From positions 98,231 to 162,230 of the forward strand of contig NZ_LBHJ01000012.1 in the NCBI RefSeq assembly GCF_001006305.1: a stretch of DNA of 64,000 bases, written 5' to 3'. The position numbers were made by a program, and so were the translations under genes. Position 1 is the stretch's first letter; each line of letters begins with the position of its first letter. Below are positions 8,673 through 18,944 of the stretch, one piece after another. This stretch comes from Silvibacterium bohemicum. Lineage in GTDB: Bacteria; Acidobacteriota; Terriglobia; Terriglobales; Acidobacteriaceae. A model generated the notes under the pieces. The model was given only the letters and a program-made list of their open reading frames with translations, made no database searches and was not told the DNA's origin.

Positions 8673-9428
8673 TTAGTAAAGACCAAACAGAGGCTTTTTC
8701 CGCGGCGCGGCTTGCTTCAGTAACGGCGCATTGAGGAAGTCCACCAGAGGCTGCGCCAGTTGAAAATGCTTGCGTGCGATGACGGCCAGCGAAGGCTTCA
8801 GAGCTTCTTCCGCGGGAAGATTGACGATCACGCCCCACTGCCGCCAGCGAATCCATTCACTCGCAGGATGGTCCGCCACGAAGCCCTTGGGCACGCGAGT
8901 GAGCGCGATCGGATCGTGAAGGTTCATGGCGCGGCGTAGTTTCTTCTCGTTGATAAGACGGCCGAACTCTTCGTGATGCTCACAAAGATGGGAGCGGATC
9001 GCGAACAGTTGCTCCTTGGCCGGCATGAAAACGCCGGCAGCAATCACCAGGTCGGTAGGCGAAACCTGCAGATAATATCCGCCGCCTGAAGTCTTCTCCA
9101 ACCCGCTCCGTGTCCACCACGCAGCGACGTGGGTTTTGTACGGCGTCTTGTCCGGAGAGAAGCGGGTATCGCGATAGATGCGGAAGAAACTCTTCTGCGC
9201 GGGACGAATGTGTCCCGGAGCATACTCCATCATGCCCTGCGTGACCTTCTCGATCAGCGCGAGCATGGGCTGCTTCAGCTCCTGCTCGTAGATTTCGCGC
9301 CTGGCCTCGAACCATTCGCGCCGGTTGTTCCGCTTCAGGTCGCGGAGAAACTTGAACGCCGCAGGGGTGAAGTAGGGACGTACCTCCGGTGCCTGTTCGA
9401 TGCTGCTTCCACGTTTCTTAGAAACCAA
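8673..9428 (-). CDS. DUF2461 family protein
   Basis: The 251-residue protein has the DUF2461 hallmarks FLRDLKRNNRREWFEARR and FRIYRDTRFSPDKTPYKTH. The function of this widespread family is not established. The frame opens with TTG at 9428; an upstream in-frame TGA closes it, and the nearby ATG at 9441 is in another frame. Either TTG is the start or translation begins further inside, before FTPAAFKFL. It runs in the same direction as HU, about 340 nt upstream of that gene's start. Confidence 0.88.
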   Translation of the reverse strand: MVSKKRGSSIEQAPEVRPYFTPAAFKFLRDLKRNNRREWFEARREIYEQELKQPMLALIEKVTQGMMEYAPGHIRPAQKSFFRIYRDTRFSPDKTPYKTHVAAWWTRSGLEKTSGGGYYLQVSPTDLVIAAGVFMPAKEQLFAIRSHLCEHHEEFGRLINEKKLRRAMNLHDPIALTRVPKGFVADHPASEWIRWRQWGVIVNLPAEEALKPSLAVIARKHFQLAQPLVDFLNAPLLKQAAPRKKPLFGLY

Positions 9429-9472
9429 AATGAGTCACCATGATTGAAACAGCTGTGATTTTTTTAAAGCCC

Positions 9473-9512
9473 CGTCATTCTGACGACCGAAGGGAGGAAG
9501 AATCTCAGCGAC
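9473..9512. repeat. Family D repeat (GTCATTCTGACGACCGAAGG...)
   Basis: Half-copy of the stem-loop element found complete at 12119-12207 and 35476-35573, including GGAAGAATCTCAG. Confidence 0.65.
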
Positions 9513-9545
9513 GTTGGGAATGCGGGGCTGATGGCACGACCAGCG

Positions 9546-10640
9546 TTACTTTCTCAAGCCTTCCAAAAACTCCTGCAGAGCTGGAGGCAGCGGAGCCTCT
9601 AATTTTAGAGGCTGGTTCGTCCGCGGATGTGCGAACTCGAGCTCCGCGGCATGAAGAAAATTGCGGTCGAGCGAAGTCGTCTCAAGCAGCGCGTCATCTC
9701 GCCGCGAAACTTTCTTGCGGGTTTGCTGACCCGCTCGCTCGCTGGCTTGCTGACTTGCTGGAATCACCGCCGGAGCGCCGTACAGCGTGTCTCCCACGAC
9801 GGGATGACCGATCGACGAGAGGTGCACGCGAATCTGGTGGGTGCGGCCGGTTTCGATGCGCACCGAGACCAGCGTGAACTTGCCGAAGCGCGTGTCGAGC
9901 CGTTCGACGACGGTGTAATGCGAGATCGCCGTGCGCGCGCCTTCTTCCCGCCGCGTGGTCATGCGAGTGCGGCGCAGCACGTCGCGGCTGATCGCCGCGT
10001 TGATGGTGCCGCGATCCTGCTTCAGGCTGCCATGCACCAGCGCGAGATAGGTCTTGCGCATCTGCCGCCGCGAGAACATCTCGCCCAGCTTGAGATGCGC
10101 GGCGTCATTGCGCGCTACGATGATGAGCCCGCTGGTCTGCTTGTCCAGGCGATGCACGATGCCCGGGCGCAGCGCGCCTCCCGTCGACGAGAGCTGCTGC
10201 TGATAATGGCCGAGCAGCGCGTTCACCAGCGTCCCGCGATTGCGTTCGTCTTTTTCCGGATCGTCGTGCGCCGCGCCCGCGCCTGCGTGGACCATCATTC
10301 CTGCCGGCTTGTTGATCACGGAGAGGTCGTCGTCTTCGTAAATGATGTCGAGCGGGATATTTTCAGCCACAGCTCGCAGCGGCCGCGGCTCCGGATCGCC
10401 AAGAACTTCGACGCTCTCACCACCGCGCAGCTTCAGCGACGGCTTGGCTGCAACTCCATCGACCAACACCTTGGACGCGGAGAGTAATAACTGCACACGC
10501 GCGCGGCTCACATTTTCGAGTTGAGCCGTGAGCCACGCATCGAGCCGCTTGCCGGCCGCGTCATGCGGAACGAGATGGGTGCCCATGGTGCTCACTGTTG
10601 CCATGCTCACGGTTTTTATGCTCACAGTTTTTATGCTCAC
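9546..10640 (-). CDS. RluA/RluD-family rRNA pseudouridine synthase
   Basis: An S4 RNA-binding domain (RLDAWLTAQLENVSRARVQ, about residues 32-50) is followed by the pseudouridine synthase domain. The catalytic Asp lies in HRLDKQTSGLIIVARN, and RTHQIRVHLSSIGHPVVGD follows. This is the architecture of RluD-type enzymes modifying large-subunit rRNA. The frame opens with a GTG at 10640 whose GTGA overlaps the stop of the esterase gene. The first 18 codons are a tandem repeat (VSIKT units), so translation may instead start at the ATG of MGTHLVPHD (10586). A Ser/Gln-rich insertion sits before the C-terminal region. Confidence 0.92.
   Translation of the reverse strand: MSIKTVSIKTVSMATVSTMGTHLVPHDAAGKRLDAWLTAQLENVSRARVQLLLSASKVLVDGVAAKPSLKLRGGESVEVLGDPEPRPLRAVAENIPLDIIYEDDDLSVINKPAGMMVHAGAGAAHDDPEKDERNRGTLVNALLGHYQQQLSSTGGALRPGIVHRLDKQTSGLIIVARNDAAHLKLGEMFSRRQMRKTYLALVHGSLKQDRGTINAAISRDVLRRTRMTTRREEGARTAISHYTVVERLDTRFGKFTLVSVRIETGRTHQIRVHLSSIGHPVVGDTLYGAPAVIPASQQASERAGQQTRKKVSRRDDALLETTSLDRNFLHAAELEFAHPRTNQPLKLEAPLPPALQEFLEGLRK
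10596..10640 (-). repeat. In-frame 15-bp tandem repeat at the RluD N-terminus
   Basis: Three consecutive units on the minus strand, GTGAGCATAAAAACT, GTGAGCATAAAAACC and GTGAGCATGGCAACA, with a partial fourth GTGAGCACC. They encode VSIKT, VSIKT and VSMAT, and each offers a GTG start codon. Confidence 0.8.
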
Positions 10641-11617
10641 GGTGCTGTGCTGCCGGGACCCTTGAGTCCGGGTATCCAGTTGGGCATATTTGGCTGCGGC
10701 GCCGGTGCCGGCGGCGCGTCAGGAGGCAGCAGACTGTGTTGCATGAACCAATTGCGCAGCAGCGCAGGCCAGGTGGCAAGCGGGAGGATCGATCCGCACA
10801 GACCGCAGCCGTGATTGGCATAGTCGTAGAGGTGCATCTCCGCCGAAACATGTTCGCGCTCCAGCGCAGCATAAAAATCCACGCTGTTCTTCACCGGCAC
10901 GGTCGGATCTTTGGTGGTGGCAAAGATAAATGTCGGCGGCGTATTTGCCGTCACCGCGTTCTGGTTCGAATAATCATGCACCAGCCTCGGGTCGGGATCG
11001 GGTCCGAGTAGGTTGAGCGCGGAGCCGTGATGAGCCTCCGGTGCGATCATGCCGATCACCGGATAGGCCAGCACCATGAAGTTCGGCTTGCAGGATTGCG
11101 CATCGACGGAGTCCGAGCTCGACACCGTTGCTGCATCGGGCTCGCAATGCGTCCCCAGCGATGAAGCCAGGTGACCGCCTGCAGAGAACCCCCACACTAC
11201 GATGCGATTCGGATCGACGCCGTATTCCGCGGCGTGAGCGCGGATGAGGCGCATGGCACGGCGTCCATCGTCGATCTCGACCGGATAGCGGTACGGCTTC
11301 ACGCGATAATCCAGCACGAAGGCCGGCATGCCCTGCGCGTTCAGCCACGCCGCGATCTGGAAGCCCTCATGTCCGATCACCACATGCTCGTATCCGCCGC
11401 CGGGAATCACCAGCACCGCGGCGCTCGTCGACCGCTTCTTGGGCAGGAAGGGATACATGCGCGGCTTATCGGCCTCCCCGTCTCCCAGCGCACCCGGCGC
11501 AGCATGAGGATAGAGATACACTGGCTCGGGCAGTCCCAGTTGCGCGTGAATGATTGGCGCAGCGATAGCCGCCAGCAGTGCCGTTACGAGAGTACGAAGC
11601 CCATTCATCCGCATCAT
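10637..11617 (-). CDS. Secreted alpha/beta hydrolase (acetyl-esterase-like)
   Basis: Starting at the ATG at 11617 (11608 also possible), a signal peptide ending IIHAQ is followed by an alpha/beta-hydrolase domain. The oxyanion region is IPGGGYEHV, the nucleophile elbow GFSAGGH, the acid lies near TKDPTVPVKNS, and the base His in YANHGCGLC. This matches carbohydrate or acetyl-xylan esterase-like hydrolases (BD-FAE/Aes type). The C-terminus is Pro-rich (PPDAPPAPAPQPNMPN). Its stop overlaps the first codon of the RluD gene. The larger ORF extending to 11830 lacks family support. Confidence 0.87.
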   Translation of the reverse strand: MMRMNGLRTLVTALLAAIAAPIIHAQLGLPEPVYLYPHAAPGALGDGEADKPRMYPFLPKKRSTSAAVLVIPGGGYEHVVIGHEGFQIAAWLNAQGMPAFVLDYRVKPYRYPVEIDDGRRAMRLIRAHAAEYGVDPNRIVVWGFSAGGHLASSLGTHCEPDAATVSSSDSVDAQSCKPNFMVLAYPVIGMIAPEAHHGSALNLLGPDPDPRLVHDYSNQNAVTANTPPTFIFATTKDPTVPVKNSVDFYAALEREHVSAEMHLYDYANHGCGLCGSILPLATWPALLRNWFMQHSLLPPDAPPAPAPQPNMPNWIPGLKGPGSTAP

Positions 11618-11693
11618 CAGAAGTATATCGAGAGTCGGAGGGTGGCCGGGCGCGATCAAAAGAGCGGAAAATATCTTCGCGGAGAAATTGACG

Positions 11694-12107
11694 ATGACAC
11701 AAGACAAAATACAAAACGAAATAGAAGAAAAAGGGCTGGCGAGCATTCCCGGCAGCCATTCCGTTGACGAGACCGTCGCCAAGCTCGAGAACATGCTCCG
11801 CGAGAAGCAGGTCAAGCTCTTCGCCATCATCGATCACAGCGGCGAAGCCAGACAGGCCGGCCTGGAGATGCGTCCCACCAAGCTGCTCATCTTCGGCAAT
11901 CCTCGCGGAGGCACGCCGCTGATGCTCGCAGCCCCTACAACTGCCATCGACCTGCCGTTGAAGCTGCTGGTCTGGGAGGACGGCGAGGGGAAGGTCTGGA
12001 TTACCTATAACACTCCGCAATATTTGCAGGAGCGGCACCAGTTTCCGAAAGAGCTGCTGGCGAATATCGCTGTTATCGAAGCCATCGCAGCGAACGCTGC
12101 GCGTTAG
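11694..12107 (+). CDS. DUF302 domain protein
   Basis: The 137-residue cytosolic protein shows the DUF302 (TTHA1751-like) pattern: SVDETVAKLENMLREKQVKLFAIIDH, then MRPTKLLIFGNPRGGTPLM and a final VWITYNTPQYL segment. The biochemical role of DUF302 is unknown. The ATG at 11694 is preceded by GGAG at a 10-nt distance; the in-frame extension to 11550 overlaps the divergent esterase and is rejected. The gene is divergent from the esterase and convergent with the lgt homologue, from which a family D hairpin separates it. Confidence 0.88.
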   Translation: MTQDKIQNEIEEKGLASIPGSHSVDETVAKLENMLREKQVKLFAIIDHSGEARQAGLEMRPTKLLIFGNPRGGTPLMLAAPTTAIDLPLKLLVWEDGEGKVWITYNTPQYLQERHQFPKELLANIAVIEAIAANAAR

Positions 12108-12118
12108 ACCAATAGGCT

Positions 12119-12207
12119 CGTCATTCTGAGCATAGCGAAGAATCTCAGCCCTGCTGGCATGTAAAACGACCTGAGATTCTTTCTGCCTTCGGTCGTCAGA
12201 ATAACGG
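12119..12207. repeat. Family D repeat, complete stem-loop copy
   Basis: GTCATTCTGA...GAAGAATCTCAG on the left faces CTGAGATTCTTTC...TCAGAATAAC on the right, giving an imperfect inverted repeat of about 88 nt. It sits between two convergent genes and overlaps the last codons of the lgt homologue. It could act as a bidirectional terminator or a REP-like element. Confidence 0.65.
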
Positions 12208-12969
12208 CGATACATTACGCGCTGCGCGACGCGCCCAGAGCGCGCCTCCGGCGATGACCGCAAGTACGGCGAGCAACTGGGTGAAGGAAAGCGCGTCTGT
12301 CCCGGCGCGGTAGAAGCTTAGAAAGAAGCTGGCAAAGCCGTAGAGAAAGAGCCACATGCCGGCCATCTCCCCCGGCTGCGAGCGGCGCGGCAGCCACCAC
12401 AGCAGCAAGGCAAGAATCGACAGCGAAGCAGCGGCATCGTAAACCTGCACAGGATGCAGACCGATGCCCAGCGGAGTTCGATACCAGAGCGCCGCAATAC
12501 GGCTCGTGTAAACCACGGACCAGGGCAGGGTGGTGGGCATGCCGTAGCCAAGCCCGGCGAGAAACGCTCCAATGCGATGGATGCCCATGGCCAGCGCCAC
12601 TGCAGGTGCAAGGCAGTCGAAGACCGTCAGCGGGGGCAGTCCCTCCGCCAGCGCATAAAGAATTGCCGCCCCTATACCGGCGGCGATGCTCAGCGCGATC
12701 ACCCATGCGTCGTGAACATTGGTCAGACCCAGAACCCAAAGCGGATGCTGACGGAAGGCCGGGAAATAAACCAGCACCAGCAGCAGGCGCGCTCCGATGA
12801 GCGTGGTGAGAGTGCCGATCAGGCACAGCGACCAGACTTTGTTGGGATCGAGTTGCAGGCGGCGCGCGAAGTGAACCGCGGCCGCAAGCCCTGCGATCAG
12901 AGCCAGCGCGGTGAACGCTCCATAGGTGGGGATGGCGATATGTCCGAGCTGGAGAAGGCGGGGATACAA
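12196..12969 (-). CDS. lgt: Prolipoprotein diacylglyceryl transferase homologue
   Basis: The 257-residue protein has about seven hydrophobic segments and Lgt signatures: the start MYPRLLQLGHIAIPTYG, AMGIHRIGAFLAGLGYG in the middle, and GLHPVQVYDA. Lgt transfers diacylglycerol from phosphatidylglycerol to the lipobox Cys of prolipoproteins in the inner membrane. The start is TTG (12969), since an in-frame stop lies four codons upstream. The Arg after Gly-Ile-His is retained, but the protein diverges from textbook Lgt, so it may be a second, specialised copy. Confidence 0.82.
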   Translation of the reverse strand: MYPRLLQLGHIAIPTYGAFTALALIAGLAAAVHFARRLQLDPNKVWSLCLIGTLTTLIGARLLLVLVYFPAFRQHPLWVLGLTNVHDAWVIALSIAAGIGAAILYALAEGLPPLTVFDCLAPAVALAMGIHRIGAFLAGLGYGMPTTLPWSVVYTSRIAALWYRTPLGIGLHPVQVYDAAASLSILALLLWWLPRRSQPGEMAGMWLFLYGFASFFLSFYRAGTDALSFTQLLAVLAVIAGGALWARRAARNVSPLF

Positions 12970-13034
12970 GGAAAGGTCTTAAGCAGAATGCCTGAAGAGT
13001 TCAGGACGAAACAGTTGAAGAACAAGACCGACCC

Positions 13035-13215
13035 ACTGGGCCGTGAGTGATGCGCCGGTGAACCCGTCCTAAGACGGCGGGAACCTGCCGTGGCTCTTTA
13101 GGCATTCCGGACTGGCGGACACTGCACACCGAGCCAATTGACGAGTCAAGCTCCCTGGTTCAATGAATGTAGGTTCAACCGACGTTAATCACCGCACCTG
13201 CTTTGCAGGCCGGTC
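13035..13215 (+). ncRNA. Candidate structured non-coding RNA, class unresolved
   Basis: This gap has no plausible ORF but nests well as RNA. The outer stem is GTGAGTGAT (13043-13051) with ATCACCGCAC (13188-13197). The next stem is GGTGAACC (13057-13064) with GGTTCAACC (13172-13180), 8 pairs with one bulge. Inside are hairpins at 13064-13077 (CCGTC-CTAA-GACGG) and 13138-13149 (TTGAC-GA-GTCAA), plus a stem GGCTC/GAGCC (13092-13096 with 13131-13135). A terminal hairpin CCTGC-TTT-GCAGG follows at 13197-13209. The long interrupted rod recalls 6S RNA, but I could not confirm that or any Rfam class. The strand is inferred. Confidence 0.5.
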
Positions 13216-13317
13216 TCTGAAATGGATGCTAACCAGCGGCGGCGCGGATTGCAAGCTCTAGGCGCGTTCAATTTTCGATGAACGGCGGTGAGGCTGAAAC
13301 GGAAGTTCCGCAAAATT

Positions 13318-13392
13318 CAGCGTGTAGGGTTCAGGGAGGTGCCGCGTAAAAGCGCACCCTGGGTTCAATACCCTCTACCCTACACCCTGCTT
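13318..13392. repeat. Family G repeats as an inverted pair
   Basis: GTGTAGGGTTCAGGG is followed by GGGTTCAATACCCTCTACCCTACACC, so the two copies can pair. The remainder of the 13216-13406 gap shows nothing recognisable. Confidence 0.5.
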
Positions 13393-13406
13393 CCATCAGA
13401 GAAAAT

Positions 13407-13937
13407 CTACGCCCCCGCCGGATGACTCTGCGGCCCCATCTGCCGTGCTATCGCCGGCACGCCGAAGACCAGCGCCGCTACCGCAGCCGTCGCCAGCAGG
13501 TCATTGCGATAAAACGGCAATCCCGCGACATACGACATGCCCAGTCCAGCCAGGCTGCGCGGATACAGCGTCGTCGCCGTAACCCACGCCGTGAAATTCG
13601 AGACCAGGAAAAACGAAGTAGGAGCAATCAGCACTGCCGCCGTCACGCGCAAAGCCGAGGCCTTCTGCGCCAGCAGGAAATGCCCCAGAACGATCACCGC
13701 CGCGTACCACGCCCACGTCAGCAGGTAATCCTGCACATGGAACGGATAGCGATAAACAAAGCTGGTGAGGTAATAATCGGTCGCAGCCAGCACCGCCACC
13801 GGGAGAATGGCCTGGCGCAGCGGACGGCGGGCACCGAAGAAGAGCAGCGATCCACCCACGGCAGTGAAGTTAAACCAGGAGGGATGAGGAACCACGCGGC
13901 TCAAGACAGCCACAATCAGAAGTAAATAAGCGGACAT
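13407..13937 (-). CDS. DUF6580-like integral membrane protein
   Basis: The 176-residue product has about five membrane segments and starts MSAYLLLIVAVLSRVVPHPSWFNFT, followed by AVGGSLLFFGARRP. It resembles the DUF6580 family of small membrane proteins of unknown role, some of which sit near vitamin or metal transport genes; that assignment is from memory of the pattern. GAGG four nt before the ATG at 13937 favours this start over the longer frame to 13985. It stands alone between the structured gap and a family E array. Confidence 0.7.
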   Translation of the reverse strand: MSAYLLLIVAVLSRVVPHPSWFNFTAVGGSLLFFGARRPLRQAILPVAVLAATDYYLTSFVYRYPFHVQDYLLTWAWYAAVIVLGHFLLAQKASALRVTAAVLIAPTSFFLVSNFTAWVTATTLYPRSLAGLGMSYVAGLPFYRNDLLATAAVAALVFGVPAIARQMGPQSHPAGA

Positions 13938-14038
13938 AAAACCTCGCACAAAACAACAACCGGCACTCTCATTGTCGGAAGCCAAACCAGCAAGGTCAAG
14001 AAAAATACCTGTACGACATCAAAACAGTTGTTGACCGG

Positions 14039-14109
14039 CCAAGTTTGAGCGACCCGGCCTTGAGCGACCCGGACTTCCGCCGACCGGCCTTTAGCTACCC
14101 GCTTCTCAG
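14039..14109. repeat. Family E 15-bp tandem array
   Basis: Successive units such as GAGCGACCCGGCCTT, GAGCGACCCGGACTT and TAGCTACCCGCTTCT at roughly 15-nt spacing fill the gap after the membrane-bound hydrolase gene. Confidence 0.75.
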
Positions 14110-15180
14110 CTATCTCTGTTCCTTCCCGCTCATGAACATTCCCTCTATCTCGTTGCCCGGCCCCACATACACATACGCTCCCAGCGGAGTGCTGCTGCGC
14201 GGCCCCTTCAGTCCCAGCGCGGAATTGGCGAAGCGAAGATCCTGAAACTGGATCGTGTGCCATCCCGGTTGCGGAGTCGGTGCAGTCTCATAGGGAACCG
14301 GATCGTCGCCCAGGTCGGTCGCCACCGGAAATTTCGACCAGTCGAGATACGCGCGCCCCATCCAGGACTGCTTCGCCGCCATCACCGCCGGAGTCACCTC
14401 CGGCTTGTAAACGATGTCGCTCTCGTCCGGACTGCGATCCTCCACCTGATCGTGGAGCGTATGCACCTCGATCGTCTGGTAGAAATCATGCGTCTCGGCG
14501 ATGACATGCCAGGCGAAGGGATCGACGATTGACGGCTCCGCATCGATCTTCACGATTGGCTCGCTCACCACGTTGCCGGCGCGCACCAGGCTGATGGCAT
14601 GCGCGTGCTCGGCGTTGCGCAGCGACCACCACAGGACGATGAAGACCAGCGCGGCGATCGACCAGACCCGTCCCCGAAACTTCGGCTTGCGCACCCCGAT
14701 CTCGCGATCCGTCAGCCCGAAGAGCCACGGCATCGCCAGCGAGCTCAGCAGGGCAAGAAAAATCAGGGGGTCGAAGATGAAGACGATGCTCCAGCAGTAC
14801 CAATGCGTATTGAAAGGGAAGAACGGCCGCAGGCCGTAATTGTTGGTGAAGTCGAGCAGCAGGTGGCTGAAATCCGCGAGCAGCGCCAGAAGCCAGAGCA
14901 GTGCCCAGCGCGGCGCAGTCGCCGGAGGCCTCTTACGCACGCGGTGGATGAGCCACACCACCCCCGTAACCGCCAGCGCCATGAAGGGCGCACCCAGAAG
15001 GGTGTGCGTGATGCCGCGATGGTGCTCGAAGCCGGAGAGCGGCCCATGCAGGCTCCAGAGGACATCGATGTCCGGAGCCTCCGCAGCCAGCGTCATGGCC
15101 AGCGTAGCGTAGGCAGTCCTGCGATTGAATCCGGAGCGGCCAAGACAGGCGCCGGTAAGAAAGTGAGTGACAGGTTCCAT
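14110..15180 (-). CDS. YdjM-like membrane-bound metal-dependent hydrolase (DUF457)
   Basis: The 356-residue protein begins MEPVTHFLTGACLGR, the usual YdjM/DUF457 start with its conserved His. APDIDVLWSLHG and HHRGITHTLLGAP supply the putative metal-binding Asp and His residues, and LLADFSHLLLDFTNNYG follows. Four to five membrane segments lie in the first 200 residues; the C-terminal 150 residues are soluble and acidobacterium-specific in appearance. The reaction is not established for this family. Family E arrays flank the gene on both sides. Confidence 0.85.
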   Translation of the reverse strand: MEPVTHFLTGACLGRSGFNRRTAYATLAMTLAAEAPDIDVLWSLHGPLSGFEHHRGITHTLLGAPFMALAVTGVVWLIHRVRKRPPATAPRWALLWLLALLADFSHLLLDFTNNYGLRPFFPFNTHWYCWSIVFIFDPLIFLALLSSLAMPWLFGLTDREIGVRKPKFRGRVWSIAALVFIVLWWSLRNAEHAHAISLVRAGNVVSEPIVKIDAEPSIVDPFAWHVIAETHDFYQTIEVHTLHDQVEDRSPDESDIVYKPEVTPAVMAAKQSWMGRAYLDWSKFPVATDLGDDPVPYETAPTPQPGWHTIQFQDLRFANSALGLKGPRSSTPLGAYVYVGPGNEIEGMFMSGKEQR

Positions 15181-15270
15181 GAGGCGGCGAAGGTTCGGGT
15201 AGCTGTGAAGCGGTTGGCTGAAGAAGCGGGTCGCTAAAAGCCGGTTAGCTGAAAAAGCGGGTAGCTAATT
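15181..15270. repeat. Family E 15-bp tandem array (reverse orientation)
   Basis: Units such as AGCGGTTGGCTGAAGA and AGCGGGTCGCTAAAA repeat at about 15-18 nt directly upstream of the hydrolase start. Confidence 0.75.
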
Positions 15271-15399
15271 ACGTTGCTCACATGACGACGGGTTGATCCT
15301 TTAACCGTTAGTCTACTTGGACGCAAAAGTGTGCTGGCTGTTCGTAGCCCAATGTACCATCGCGAGATGATAGTTGACCGATTCGTCGCGGGCAGAACT

Positions 15400-17555
<2,156 letters not shown>

Positions 17556-17572
17556 AAACGCATTCGAGCGAT

Positions 17573-18772
17573 TCAGACTCCATCTGTCTTCCAGCTGTCG
17601 CCCGGCATGATGCGCTTCATGAATTCATCGAAGAGGGGCACAGTGAAGGCAGTGTCTCCATGTGTCGGACTCCAGATCATGCCTTTGAAAATCAAGTTCG
17701 CCCGAGTCGGGCCGAGCGCGGTCACCTTGTGGTGCAGCTCTTCGGCAATGTCCCCGGAGCGATGCGGCCCCGGCCCAAGAACGGCCATTGCACGGAGGTA
17801 CTTTTTTTCGGACGGGGTCAACCGATCAAAGCGTACGCGAAAAAAGCTCTCGTCAAGAGCAGCAATCGCGATATCCGATGCACGCAACACATCCTGTCTT
17901 TGGATCGGGCTTTCCGGAGCGGCATCCCAGATGTGCTTTCCCCATTCCTGAAGAAAGTACGGATAGCCCTTCGTTCTTTCGATGATGACTTTGACTGCCT
18001 CTTCGTTTATTTCCGCCCCTTCTCCTTGGATAGGTCGAACGATCGCCGCGGCGGCGTCTTCATCGTTCAAGGGGCCGATCTCCGGAAAGTCAAATAGCCG
18101 TTCGGCGTAAGATTTCGCTGCTCCCATTCTTCCGCGCAACTGAGGCAGCCCTGCCCCGACAACCGTAACCGGTAACTGCTCTTGGGAGCATCGATGCAAG
18201 GCAGAGATGAGAGCCGCCATCTCCAGCTCCTTCACATATTGAAGCTCATCGATGAACATCACGAGTGCAGTTTTCAGAGCTTTGGCAGCTCTTCCAACCT
18301 GTTCCAGAAGGATGGGAAGATCGAGCTCCAGGTCGCCGTTATCGGCTAGGCCGGGCTCAGGCTCATAATCGAGACCGACTTCGATATCGGAATACTTGAT
18401 CTTTAATTTGGCGGCAAATCCGGCAAGCGCCTTCAGGCCCCGCGTCGCAAATTCTCTTGCCGCGTCCATTTTGCTCATCTGCAAGAGCGCAACTCGTAAG
18501 GCGGGCGCCAGCAGAGCGGGCAACGATCGGTTTTCCGGAGCTTCTATCCGGACGGTCTGAATTCCAATCGCCTCGGCGTTTTTCCTGATCTGATCCAGCA
18601 GCACGGTCTTTCCGACCCCGCGCAGACCGACGAGCATCATGCTCTTCGCAGGCCGCCCCAGGCTGATTCTCTGCAGGCGAACCTTCGCGTCGCGTTCAAT
18701 CCCGCTTCTTCCCGCAAGTTCAGGGGGAGCGCAGCCGGCTCCAGGCGAAAAGGGATTATGAACCGGATCCAT
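17573..18772 (-). CDS. AAA-type ATP-binding protein with C-terminal winged-helix-like region
   Basis: The 399-residue protein has Walker A GLRGVGKT (Lys55), Walker B LVMFIDELQYV and a sensor-like VTVVGAGLPQLRG. The last 90 residues look like a winged helix (LTPSEKKYLRAMAVLG onward). This resembles the Orc1/Cdc6-like AAA_16 ATPases that occur sporadically in bacteria and archaea. Its role is unknown. Codon usage looks less GC-biased than in its neighbours and the upstream region is AT-rich, hinting at horizontal acquisition. It is convergent with ligA, 17 nt away. Confidence 0.75.
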   Translation of the reverse strand: MDPVHNPFSPGAGCAPPELAGRSGIERDAKVRLQRISLGRPAKSMMLVGLRGVGKTVLLDQIRKNAEAIGIQTVRIEAPENRSLPALLAPALRVALLQMSKMDAAREFATRGLKALAGFAAKLKIKYSDIEVGLDYEPEPGLADNGDLELDLPILLEQVGRAAKALKTALVMFIDELQYVKELEMAALISALHRCSQEQLPVTVVGAGLPQLRGRMGAAKSYAERLFDFPEIGPLNDEDAAAAIVRPIQGEGAEINEEAVKVIIERTKGYPYFLQEWGKHIWDAAPESPIQRQDVLRASDIAIAALDESFFRVRFDRLTPSEKKYLRAMAVLGPGPHRSGDIAEELHHKVTALGPTRANLIFKGMIWSPTHGDTAFTVPLFDEFMKRIMPGDSWKTDGV

Positions 18773-18944
18773 AGTATAGCAATCTTAGCATGTTTATAGA
18801 TAAACGATAATAACCCTAAATTCCCTATAGCTGCATGCATTTCTGGACGCCTTAAAAGGCTTTACAGCGATCTCCACCGCGAGAAACGCTTCTGTATCAA
18901 TAAGATAGATGGAAAATCACCACGCCCGACGCGGGTATGGTGCT

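Noticed and set aside
13138-13215. tRNA or tmRNA in the 13-kb gap
   Set aside because: GGTTCAA strings resemble a T-loop, but no acceptor stem, anticodon arm or CCA can be built, and no tmRNA tag sequence is present.
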